DNA of 21,008 nt, taken from positions 1-21,008 of the forward strand of contig DASQSZ010000236.1 in assembly GCA_035642125.1 (NCBI GenBank). The letters are read 5' to 3'. Position 1 is the stretch's first letter. The number at the start of each line of letters is the position of its first letter. Position numbers and translations under genes: made by a program. The stretch comes from CALAED01 sp937891035 (GTDB taxonomy: Bacteria > Actinomycetota > Actinomycetes > Streptosporangiales > Streptosporangiaceae). The notes beneath the pieces were generated by a model. The model made no database searches. It worked only from the letters and a program-made list of their open reading frames with translations, and had not been told where the DNA came from. Below, piece after piece: positions 14,550-21,008 of this stretch.

Positions 14550-15029
14550 ATGGGCATCGCAGCGTTGATCGCGTGGATCGTCACCGCCGGCGGCGGCTTC
14601 TTCCTGCTGAGCGTGTGGCTCAGACACGGCGGGATGCGCCAGCAGGCGGCCGGTACGACGTCGTTCCGGCCTCCGCTGATCTTCGGTCACTTCCTGCTGG
14701 CCGCGGTCGGTCTCATCCTGTGGCTGGTTTACGTCGTGACCGACGCCGATGGCCTCACATGGCCCACGTTCGCCATCCTCGTCGTGGTCGGGCTCTTGGG
14801 CGGCACCATGTTCGTACGCTGGCTCGGCGTCCGCGGCGCGGCGACGACGGCGACGACGCCGCCCGCCGGAGCCGGCTCGGCGGCGACGTCCCCGGCCGGC
14901 GAACAGCCCTCCGCCGAGGAGCCGGCCGAACGCGGGCTGCCCGTGCCGGTCGTCGCGCTCCATGGCGTGCTGGCGGTGGCCACGGTGATCTTGGTGCTGC
15001 TGACCACATTGGGGGTGGGCGGCGACTGA
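14550..15029 (+). CDS. Four-helix membrane protein in operon with DUF2231
   Basis: It begins 12 bp after the DUF2231 stop, with GGAGAGG upstream, so the two are co-transcribed. The 159 residues contain four membrane segments (about 3-23, 43-64, 71-91 and 132-154) and a long Ala/Pro/Glu-rich loop at 97-130. Histidines 26, 47 and 138 lie at helix ends, which would suit metal or heme binding together with the DUF2231 protein; this is inference. I do not recognise a named family. A strong stem-loop follows the stop by 17 bp. Confidence 0.8.
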   Translation: MGIAALIAWIVTAGGGFFLLSVWLRHGGMRQQAAGTTSFRPPLIFGHFLLAAVGLILWLVYVVTDADGLTWPTFAILVVVGLLGGTMFVRWLGVRGAATTATTPPAGAGSAATSPAGEQPSAEEPAERGLPVPVVALHGVLAVATVILVLLTTLGVGGD

Positions 15030-15046
15030 CCTCCGCCCGTCTCCGT

Positions 15047-15082
15047 GCATCGCGCCGCTGACCGGGCGGAGCGGCGCGATGC
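15047..15082 (+). terminator. Strong stem-loop, probable terminator of the DUF2231 operon
   Basis: GCATCGCGCCGC at 15047-15058 pairs perfectly over 12 bp with 15071-15082 around a 12-base loop, starting 17 bp after the stop at 15029. There is no U-tract, which is common in actinomycetes. An alternative hairpin uses bases 15031-15039 and 15063-15071 and cannot form at the same time. Confidence 0.6.
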
Positions 15083-15227
15083 GGGCGCTTCTCAGCGAAG
15101 GCGAAGGACGAACGGCCGGAGGTTCGCTTGCCCGCGCCGCCGCCGCGCCCGCACGAAGGTGAACGTGCGGTGAACGACCGCGCGCCGGTCCTGTGAACTG
15201 GGCGTTCGTACCGTTCGCCATGCATAG

Positions 15228-18200
15228 ATGTGGTGGAGCGGGGATGTCATCGTCATGGGGTGGGGGCCACGTTGGCTGCGCAGGGGCTTGTCGCACATCC
15301 CGAACGTCCCGGGGAGCGGGCTGCTCACCGAGCCGGCGGGCTGGGCGATGCGGCTCGGCACGGATGCGGTACGGCTCGGCACGGGATCGGTACGCCACGG
15401 CGCGGAAGCGGCGCGGGCGGGCACGGGGGTCGCGCGGCAAGGTACTCAGCTGGCCTGGCAGACCACTCAACTCGCGTGGCAGGCGGCCTGGCTGGTCACC
15501 ACGCCGGTACGCCAGACGGCCTCGGCGCTCGTCGCGCTGCCCGGCCTGGCCGACGAGCTGGCCGGGCCGACGCGGCGCGTCTGGACCTACACCGACCGCG
15601 TCCACGTTCGGCTGCGCGGCTCGTACGTGCCGGCCGCGCACCGACAGCGTGCGGCGATCGAGCGCACCCTGGAGGCGCATCCCGGCGTGACGTGGGCCCG
15701 CGTCAACCATGCGCTGGGGCGCGTGATCGTCGAGTTGGCCGACCCGCCCGCCGAAGTCGGGGAGATCGTCGCGCTGCTCGAGGTGCTGGACGCGCCAAAA
15801 GAGCCGGCAGACGAGGGCGGCGACGGCGGCCGGGCCGAGGCCGCCGACGATGACTACGTAGAAAAGACCGAAGGTCGTCCGCCGCTGGGCCTGATGCTGG
15901 CCGCGGACGCGAGCGGGCTGGCCGTCACCGCCGCCGAATGGTTGTTCCGGCGGACCCCGGTGCCGGCCGAGGTCGCCGGCGTGATCTCCTTTGTCGACTC
16001 CATTCCTCGGGTGCGCGCACTGGCCGAACGGGCGATACCCGGACACTCGGCCGGCACCTGGTTTCCCATGGTGAGCGCCCTCGTGCAGACCCTGGCGCCA
16101 GGCGGCACCGGGCTGGTACTCGACGCGGTGCAGCGGCTCGGTCAGCTGCGTGAGGCGCGGGCCACGACGGCCGCCTGGGCGCGCGCGGAGCATGCGCTCA
16201 CCGGTACGCCCGAGCGCGCCGCAGCCGAGCCGACCGCGGTGGAACGGCCGTGCCCGCTGCCTCCCGGCCCGGTCGAGCGGTACGCCGACCAGGCGCTGGG
16301 CGGCAGCTTGGCCGGTGGCCTCGCCGGCGGCGTCGTGACCGGCAGCATCCGCCGCGGCGTGCAGACCGCGATGGCCGCCACGCCCAAGGCCGCCGCGGTC
16401 GGACGCGAGGTGTACGCGGCCGAGCTGGGCGCCCGGCTGGCCCGGCAGGACGTGATCGTGAGCGACCGGCGGGCGCTGCGGCGGCTGGACCGGATCGACA
16501 CCGTGCTGCTGGACGCCGACGCGTTGCAGTCGGGCCGGTACACGATCGGCGATGTGCTCGTCACCGGCGGCGCCGACCGCCGCGCCGACCGCGGCACAGG
16601 CGACGGCGTAGACCATGACGCCGACCACGAGGAGGTGGCCACCCGGCTGTACGCGCTGTTCGATCCCGAGCGGCCGCGGCGCGTCACCGACGTGGACGGA
16701 TGGACGCTCGGCCCGATCGAAGAGGTCCGGGTGCCGGGCCGTACCGCCAAGCGGGAGGCGAACCGGCTGGCCGGCGACGCCACCGACCACGTGCTGGTCT
16801 TGACCTTCGAACAGCGGCTACGGGCCGTGGTCTCCGTCGTACGACAGCAGGCGCCCGAGGTGAACGCGCTCGTCACGGCGGTGCGCAGAGCCGCCCTTCG
16901 CCTGGCGGTCGCAGGCGACGGCCTCGACCTGCCCGGCTCACCCGATGACGCCGTGCCGGGCGGTGCGCAATTGGTGGCCTCGGTGCGGCAGCTGCAAAGC
17001 GACGGCGCCGCCGTGCTCCTCGTGTCCGGGCGTGGGGCCGCGCTGGCCGCGGCCGACTGCGGCGTCGGCGTGGCCCGGCGGGCGGGCGGCCCGCCTCCTT
17101 GGGGCGCCCATCTGCTGGTCGCCGACGACAACCTCGCGGCGGCGGCGCGGGTGATCGACGCCGCGCGGGCGGCCCGCCAGGTCAGCGATCGCGGCGTCAC
17201 GCTGGCCCGGGCGGGCAGCGGCGTGGCCGGGCTTTTCGCGCTCACCGGCCCGCGACGGCGGTCCGGTGGCCAGGTGCTGTCGGCGGTGAACGTCGCCACC
17301 GCGCTGTCCATGGGAAACGCCGGATGGCAGGCGCGCGCCGCCACCCGCCGGCCGATGGCCCCGCCCCTGCCCACCACCCCATGGCACACCATGCCGGCCT
17401 GGGCCGTCCTGGACGAGCTGGACACCCGGCCTGCCGGGCTGACCGAGCAAGAGGCGCGGGCGCGCCGGCGGCACCGGGCCGAGGCGGGCCCGGCCCGTCG
17501 TGGACTGCTCAAGACGACCGCCGACGAGCTCGCCAACCCGCTGACCCCGGTGCTGGCCGCAGGGGCCGTCGGCTCGGCAGCTGTGGGCTCGCTCGCCGAC
17601 GCCGCCCTGGTGGCCGGCGTGATGGGCCTGTCCGCGCTGGTCGGCGGCATCCAGCGGCTGGCGACCGACAAGACGATCGCCCGGCTGTCGCCCCGGTCGA
17701 CCACGTCCGCGCGGGTGCTGCGCGCGGGCGAGGAGCGGGAGGTGGACGGTGACCGGCTCGTCCCCGGGGACATCGTGCGGTTCGCCGCCGGCGACGTTGT
17801 CCCCGCCGACTGCCGGATCCTCGCGGCGAACGGCCTCGAGGCCGACGAATCCTCGCTGACCGGAGAGTCGCTGCCGGTGACCAAGTCGAGCCGCCCGGCG
17901 TTCGCCCGGCACGTCGCCGAGCGCAGCTCGATGCTCTACGAGGGCAGCACCATCGCGGCCGGAGAGGCCACCGCGGTCGTCGTGGCCGTCGGCGACGCCA
18001 CCGAGGCCGGACGGGCGCTGGCCGTGACCGTGGGCGACGAGGTCGGGGCCGGCGTCGGCCCGCCGGGCGGGGTCGAGGCCAGGCTCGCCAAGATCACGGA
18101 CGCGACCCTGCCGCTGGCCGTGGGCTCGGCGCTCGGTGTAGCCGGGTCCGGGGTCGTGTACGGCAACGAGCTGCGCCAAGCCCTGTCCGAGGGGGTGAGC

Positions 18201-20000
18201 CTCGCGGTCGCCTCCGTCCCCGAAGGGCTGCCGCTGCTGGTCAGCGCGGCGCAGCTGGCCGCCACCCGGCGCCTGTCCACGCACGGCGTCTACGTCAGGA
18301 ACCCTCGTACGATCGAGGCGCTCGGCCGGGTCGACGTGCTGTGCTTCGACAAGACCGGCACCCTCACCGAGGGCGAGATCAGGCTGGCCCAGGTCAGCGA
18401 TGAACGGCACGAAGCCGACCTTGATCACCTCGATGACCTACTGCGCGGCGTGATCCTCACCGCCGTACGAGCCACCCCGCACGCCGCGCACGGCAACCAC
18501 GCGCACGTCACCGACGCGGCGGTCGACGAGGGCGCGGCCGCGGCCGGGGTGCGGCGCCGCGCGGACGCCGATGGCTGGGAGCAGCTGGCGGGCCTGCGGT
18601 TCGAGCCGTCACGCGCCTATCACGCCACCCTCGGCCGGGCCGGCGACGATCGGCTGGTGAGCGTCAAGGGCGCGCCGGAAGTGGTGTTGCCCCGGTGCGT
18701 GCGCACTCGCGACGGCGCCGAGCTGGACGAGCGACGCCGCCGAGACATCGAAGAACGGATCGAGCGGCTCGCCGGCTCTGGCCACCGGGTGCTCGCCGTC
18801 GCCGAACGGACCATGACCGGGGCGGCCGGGGCGGACCACCAGCTCACCGACGGCGAGCTCACCGACGACGACGTGGCCGAGCTCACCTTTGTGGGCCTGC
18901 TCGGGCTCGCCGACGAACTGCGCGAGACCGCCGTCCCCGCCATCGCCGGGCTGCGCGACGCCGGCATCCAGATCGTCATGCTCACCGGCGACCACCCAAG
19001 CACGGCCGGAGCGATCGCAAGCAACGTCAGCGCCGGCGGCCACCAGCGCGTGATCACCGGAGACGAGATCGACGCGCTCGACGACGACCGCCTGGCCGCT
19101 GAGCTGGCCGAGGTGGACGTCGTGGCCCGCTGCACGCCCACGCATAAGGTGCGGGTCGTCCAGGCCTTCCAAAACCTCGGCCGGACGGTGGCCATGACCG
19201 GTGACGGCGCCAACGACGCCGCCGGGATCCGGCTCGCCGACGTGGGCATCGCGCTCGGCGGGCGGGGCACGGCGGCGGCCAAGGCGGCGGCCGACATGAT
19301 CGTCGCCGACGACAAGCTCGAAACGATCATCTCGGCGCTCGTCGAGGGACGGGCGATGTGGGCGTCGGTGCGGCAGGCGCTGGCCATCCTGGTCGGCGGG
19401 AACCTCGGCGAGATCGGCTTCACGCTCGTGGGCTCGCTGACGGGCGGCAGCTCCCCGCTGTCGGCGCGGCAGCTGCTCCTGGTCAACATGCTCACCGACC
19501 TCGCTCCGGCGCTGGCCATCGCCGTCCGCGCGCCGCGCCCGGAGACCGCGCTGACGCTGCTCGGCGAGGGCCCGGAGTCGTCGCTCGGCGCGGCGCTCAC
19601 CCGGGGCATCGCGCATCGCGCCGTCGTCACCGCGCTCGGGGCCGGCACCGGCTGGGCGATCGGCCGCTTCACCGGCCCGGCCGTACGGGCCCGCACCATC
19701 GGGCTCGTCGCGCTGGTCGGCACCCAGCTCGCGCAGACGCTGGCGGTGGGCGGCCGGGACCGGGCGGTGGTGCTCAGCGCCGTCGGCTCGGCGCTCGTGC
19801 TGGCCGCCATCGTGCAGACGCCGGTGCTCAGCACGTTCTTCGGCTGTGTCCCGCTCGACCCGCTCGGCTGGGCGATCGCGCTCGGCGCCATCGCCGTCGC
19901 CGTTTCGGGGGGCCGGCTGGTCGCCGCGCGCTCCGCCCACGAGGCGCTCGACCGGCCCGGTGCGCTCAAGCTCACCAATGTCGCACGATGGGGCAGGTGA
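15228..20000 (+). CDS. CtpI-like giant P-type ATPase with degenerate N-terminal ATPase half
   Basis: This 1590-residue ion pump resembles mycobacterial CtpI in length and layout. The C-terminal half is an intact P-type ATPase: paired helices at 771-808, TGES (878-881), the membrane PEGLP (998-1002), phosphorylation motif DKTGTLT (1041-1047), KGAP (1147-1150), TGDH (1253-1256), GDGAND (1325-1330) and a six-helix C-terminal bundle with LLLVNMLTDLAPAL. PEGLP and that last motif resemble Ca-type P2 pumps, but the ion is unknown. The N-terminal half contains an HMA-like fold without CxxC (about 124-188) and a second, decayed ATPase core: DTVLLDADAL (424-433) replaces DKTGT, and SGRGAALAAADCGVGVA (600-616) replaces the GDGxND hinge. 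The start at ATG 15228 has no clear ribosome-binding site; ATG 15255 is an alternative. The 3' end overlaps the convergent AsnC-type gene by 29 bp. Confidence 0.92.
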   Translation: MWWSGDVIVMGWGPRWLRRGLSHIPNVPGSGLLTEPAGWAMRLGTDAVRLGTGSVRHGAEAARAGTGVARQGTQLAWQTTQLAWQAAWLVTTPVRQTASALVALPGLADELAGPTRRVWTYTDRVHVRLRGSYVPAAHRQRAAIERTLEAHPGVTWARVNHALGRVIVELADPPAEVGEIVALLEVLDAPKEPADEGGDGGRAEAADDDYVEKTEGRPPLGLMLAADASGLAVTAAEWLFRRTPVPAEVAGVISFVDSIPRVRALAERAIPGHSAGTWFPMVSALVQTLAPGGTGLVLDAVQRLGQLREARATTAAWARAEHALTGTPERAAAEPTAVERPCPLPPGPVERYADQALGGSLAGGLAGGVVTGSIRRGVQTAMAATPKAAAVGREVYAAELGARLARQDVIVSDRRALRRLDRIDTVLLDADALQSGRYTIGDVLVTGGADRRADRGTGDGVDHDADHEEVATRLYALFDPERPRRVTDVDGWTLGPIEEVRVPGRTAKREANRLAGDATDHVLVLTFEQRLRAVVSVVRQQAPEVNALVTAVRRAALRLAVAGDGLDLPGSPDDAVPGGAQLVASVRQLQSDGAAVLLVSGRGAALAAADCGVGVARRAGGPPPWGAHLLVADDNLAAAARVIDAARAARQVSDRGVTLARAGSGVAGLFALTGPRRRSGGQVLSAVNVATALSMGNAGWQARAATRRPMAPPLPTTPWHTMPAWAVLDELDTRPAGLTEQEARARRRHRAEAGPARRGLLKTTADELANPLTPVLAAGAVGSAAVGSLADAALVAGVMGLSALVGGIQRLATDKTIARLSPRSTTSARVLRAGEEREVDGDRLVPGDIVRFAAGDVVPADCRILAANGLEADESSLTGESLPVTKSSRPAFARHVAERSSMLYEGSTIAAGEATAVVVAVGDATEAGRALAVTVGDEVGAGVGPPGGVEARLAKITDATLPLAVGSALGVAGSGVVYGNELRQALSEGVSLAVASVPEGLPLLVSAAQLAATRRLSTHGVYVRNPRTIEALGRVDVLCFDKTGTLTEGEIRLAQVSDERHEADLDHLDDLLRGVILTAVRATPHAAHGNHAHVTDAAVDEGAAAAGVRRRADADGWEQLAGLRFEPSRAYHATLGRAGDDRLVSVKGAPEVVLPRCVRTRDGAELDERRRRDIEERIERLAGSGHRVLAVAERTMTGAAGADHQLTDGELTDDDVAELTFVGLLGLADELRETAVPAIAGLRDAGIQIVMLTGDHPSTAGAIASNVSAGGHQRVITGDEIDALDDDRLAAELAEVDVVARCTPTHKVRVVQAFQNLGRTVAMTGDGANDAAGIRLADVGIALGGRGTAAAKAAADMIVADDKLETIISALVEGRAMWASVRQALAILVGGNLGEIGFTLVGSLTGGSSPLSARQLLLVNMLTDLAPALAIAVRAPRPETALTLLGEGPESSLGAALTRGIAHRAVVTALGAGTGWAIGRFTGPAVRARTIGLVALVGTQLAQTLAVGGRDRAVVLSAVGSALVLAAIVQTPVLSTFFGCVPLDPLGWAIALGAIAVAVSGGRLVAARSAHEALDRPGALKLTNVARWGR

Positions 20001-20208
20001 GGGTATGTGTGATGCCCTCGATCCGCTGGATTCGCGCGACCACCTGGTTGCCCATGTCTTCGGCGTTTTCGGCTTCGGCGCGGGCGATGATGTCGTACGG
20101 TCCCGTGACGCCCACGGCCGCGACCACGCCGGGCACGGCCGCGACCTGGACGGCGATGCTAGCCGCCGCGCCGATCTCGGCCTGGATGAGGATGTAGGCA
20201 CCCAGCAT
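19972..20208 (-). CDS. Stand-alone Lrp/AsnC ligand-binding (RAM) domain protein
   Basis: The ATG at 20208 has GGGGAGC 6 bp upstream and gives 78 residues, the size of one RAM domain. The sequence reads as the family: AYILIQAEIG at the start, then VPGVVAAVGVTGPYDIIARAEAEN and MGNQVVARIQRIEGITHTLTCPIV. Lrp/AsnC regulators normally carry an N-terminal HTH, which is absent here and not encoded just upstream. Such short proteins form dimers or octamers that bind amino acids and may modulate full-length Lrp proteins or enzymes. The divergent neighbour is an amino-acid dehydrogenase, so a role in branched-chain amino-acid sensing is a reasonable inference. Its last 29 bp overlap the convergent ATPase gene. 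Confidence 0.9.
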   Translation of the reverse strand: MLGAYILIQAEIGAAASIAVQVAAVPGVVAAVGVTGPYDIIARAEAENAEDMGNQVVARIQRIEGITHTLTCPIVRHW

Positions 20209-20731
20209 CGCGCGCTCCCCGGGGGTTGCTCCTGCTTCTATGGTGCGCGGTCGCCGTCCCTCTCGTCTGCGGAGTGGCCCTGAATTGAGGTTCCGGCGAA
20301 CAGGTAAGGGTGGCCGCGCTGACCTTCGTGCCGCCGAAGGCGATACGGATGAACGGTGCATGAAAACCAGGAGGCACACCGCGATGCCGGCCCTCGACCA
20401 GGAGCCCGCGTCGGCATCGGCGTCCGCCGGCCACCTGAAGAAGGCCACCGACTGGCCGCGTGCCGGGGTACGGGCGGACCACCTATGTGGCCGTTGGTTG
20501 CCGGGACGTTGCCGGGAAACGGCCCCACACCGCTGTCGTGGCATCCTCACCGCCGCGCCCGCCAGTACCTCAGCCCGTACTGAACGCCCGGACCGGCCGA
20601 TTCCCGAACCACGTTCGCCGCTGAGCGGCGATAGGGAGAAATTTCGGCCATTTGTTCGGTCGGCGCGTTTCGGGCCGTTCAGTCGATCCACCCTGAAGCC
20701 CGCACGCCGTTCGCGGGAAAGGGGCCCTGGC
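20209..20731. other. Divergent region between AsnC-type gene and dehydrogenase
   Basis: The first 150 bp hold the AsnC-type promoter and are otherwise empty. Bases 20369-20583 may hold a broken small gene, listed separately. A TCGCCGC-TGA-GCGGCGA hairpin at 20615-20631 lies 32 bp after it and could be its terminator. Bases 20632-20731 are AT-richer (gagaaatttcggccatttg) and probably carry the dehydrogenase promoter. Confidence 0.5.
20384..20583 (+). pseudogene. Possible small gene with a frame change
   Basis: A perfect AGGAGG at 20369-20374 lies 9 bp before the ATG at 20384. For about 31 codons (MPALDQEPASASASAGHLKK and on) nearly every codon ends in G or C, then that quality fails. From about 20473 a different frame shows the same strong pattern and reads GGPPMWPLVAGTLPGNG through HPHRRARQYLSPY to a TGA ending at 20583. 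One frame change near 20465-20480 would join them into a protein of about 66 residues. It could be a real frameshift, a sequencing error or chance. I recognise no family. The first frame also stays open into the dehydrogenase start. Confidence 0.3.
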
Positions 20732-21008
20732 ATGGTCGCGTTCGAACACGAAGATGTGCTGATCCGCAGGGGGCCGCGTGCCGGCCTGCCGGTGATCGTC
20801 GCCATCCACTCCACCGCCCCCGGCCCGGCGATCGGCGGCTGCCGGATCTGGCGGTACGCCGGCTGGACCGAAGGGGTCGACGACGCGCTGCGGCTGTCCG
20901 CCGCCATGACACACAAGTCGGCGGTGGCCGGGCTCGCGGCCGGCGGCGGCAAGACCGTCGTGCCCGTGCCCGCGGGCGCCGCGCTCGGGCCGGCGCGCCG
21001 CCGGGCTC
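20732..21008 (+). CDS. Leucine/valine/phenylalanine-type dehydrogenase, partial
   Basis: The first 92 residues are visible and the gene runs off the right edge. IHSTAPGPAIGGCRIWRY (25-42), LRLSAAMTHKSAVAGL (53-68) and GGGKTVVPV (71-79) are the dimerisation/substrate-binding signatures of the Glu/Leu/Phe/Val dehydrogenase family. Lys62 and Lys74 are 12 residues apart, as are the substrate and catalytic lysines of leucine dehydrogenase. The enzyme would deaminate a branched-chain or aromatic amino acid with NAD+, feeding acyl precursors in actinomycetes. GGGAAAGGGG lies 9-18 bp before the ATG. The C-terminal NAD domain, needed to tell valine from leucine type, is outside the window. The divergent AsnC-type protein is a plausible functional partner. 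Confidence 0.9.
   Translation, partial: MVAFEHEDVLIRRGPRAGLPVIVAIHSTAPGPAIGGCRIWRYAGWTEGVDDALRLSAAMTHKSAVAGLAAGGGKTVVPVPAGAALGPARRRA

Noticed and set aside
15031..15082. H-type pseudoknot using both overlapping stems
   Set aside because: No nucleotide is left to cross the first stem, so both stems cannot form together; treated as alternative hairpins.
13911..16790. A 959-codon minus-strand frame across the DUF2231 operon and the ATPase start
   Set aside because: Its product is low-complexity Arg/Gly/His-rich and it overlaps three well-supported plus-strand genes; long antisense frames are usual at this GC content.
20384..20731. Long N-terminal extension of the dehydrogenase, since the frame is open
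   Set aside because: The family begins near the ATG at 20732, which has its own upstream purine-rich site, and codon quality between is poor.

Overview
The window is very GC-rich. Its codons end almost always in G or C, GTG and TTG starts are used, and the gene content is typical of actinomycetes: an HU protein with a histone H1-like tail, a CtpI-like giant P-type ATPase, a stand-alone AsnC ligand-binding domain, DUF4253, DUF2231 and a leucine/valine dehydrogenase. A filamentous actinomycete, perhaps Streptosporangiales, is the best guess; the lineage below phylum is inference. I see no tRNA, rRNA, CRISPR array or complete mobile element.

Region by region. (1) 1-3243, minus strand: a tight three-gene operon with a membrane-anchored LasA/M23-like protein lacking every catalytic residue, a six-helix ferric-reductase/cytochrome b-like protein whose cytoplasmic tail carries ten TTGP repeats, and a NuoF-like NADH/FMN subunit cut by the window edge. 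This looks like a membrane NADH-oxidising electron-transfer module tied to the cell envelope. (2) 3244-5882, minus strand: a secreted RlpA-like double-psi beta-barrel protein and a YbhN-type (LPG synthase/flippase-like) membrane protein, separated by a region with a perfect inverted repeat. (3) 6061-10906: assorted single genes. These are a HAD hydrolase, an unrecognised Cys-rich protein preceded by a strong GC hairpin, a DUF4253 protein, a two-helix coiled-coil membrane protein, a VOC/glyoxalase-fold protein and a seven-helix membrane protein. (4) 10913-12983, minus strand: a tailed HU protein and an aromatic-hydroxylase type FAD monooxygenase. (5) 13227-15029: a SufR-like, Cys-containing HTH regulator divergent from a two-gene operon of His-containing membrane proteins (DUF2231 plus a four-helix protein). 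The 95-bp gap holds two near-identical 33-bp operator-like repeats, one beside each start codon. This is the best candidate for an undescribed redox-responsive system in the window. (6) 15228-20000: a 1590-residue P-type ATPase built from a degenerate ATPase half followed by an intact half, converging on and overlapping a 78-residue AsnC-type ligand-binding protein. (7) 20209-21008: a possible frameshifted small gene, then the start of a branched-chain/aromatic amino-acid dehydrogenase.

All functional statements come from reading motifs by eye. No database search, structure prediction or RNA folding was run.
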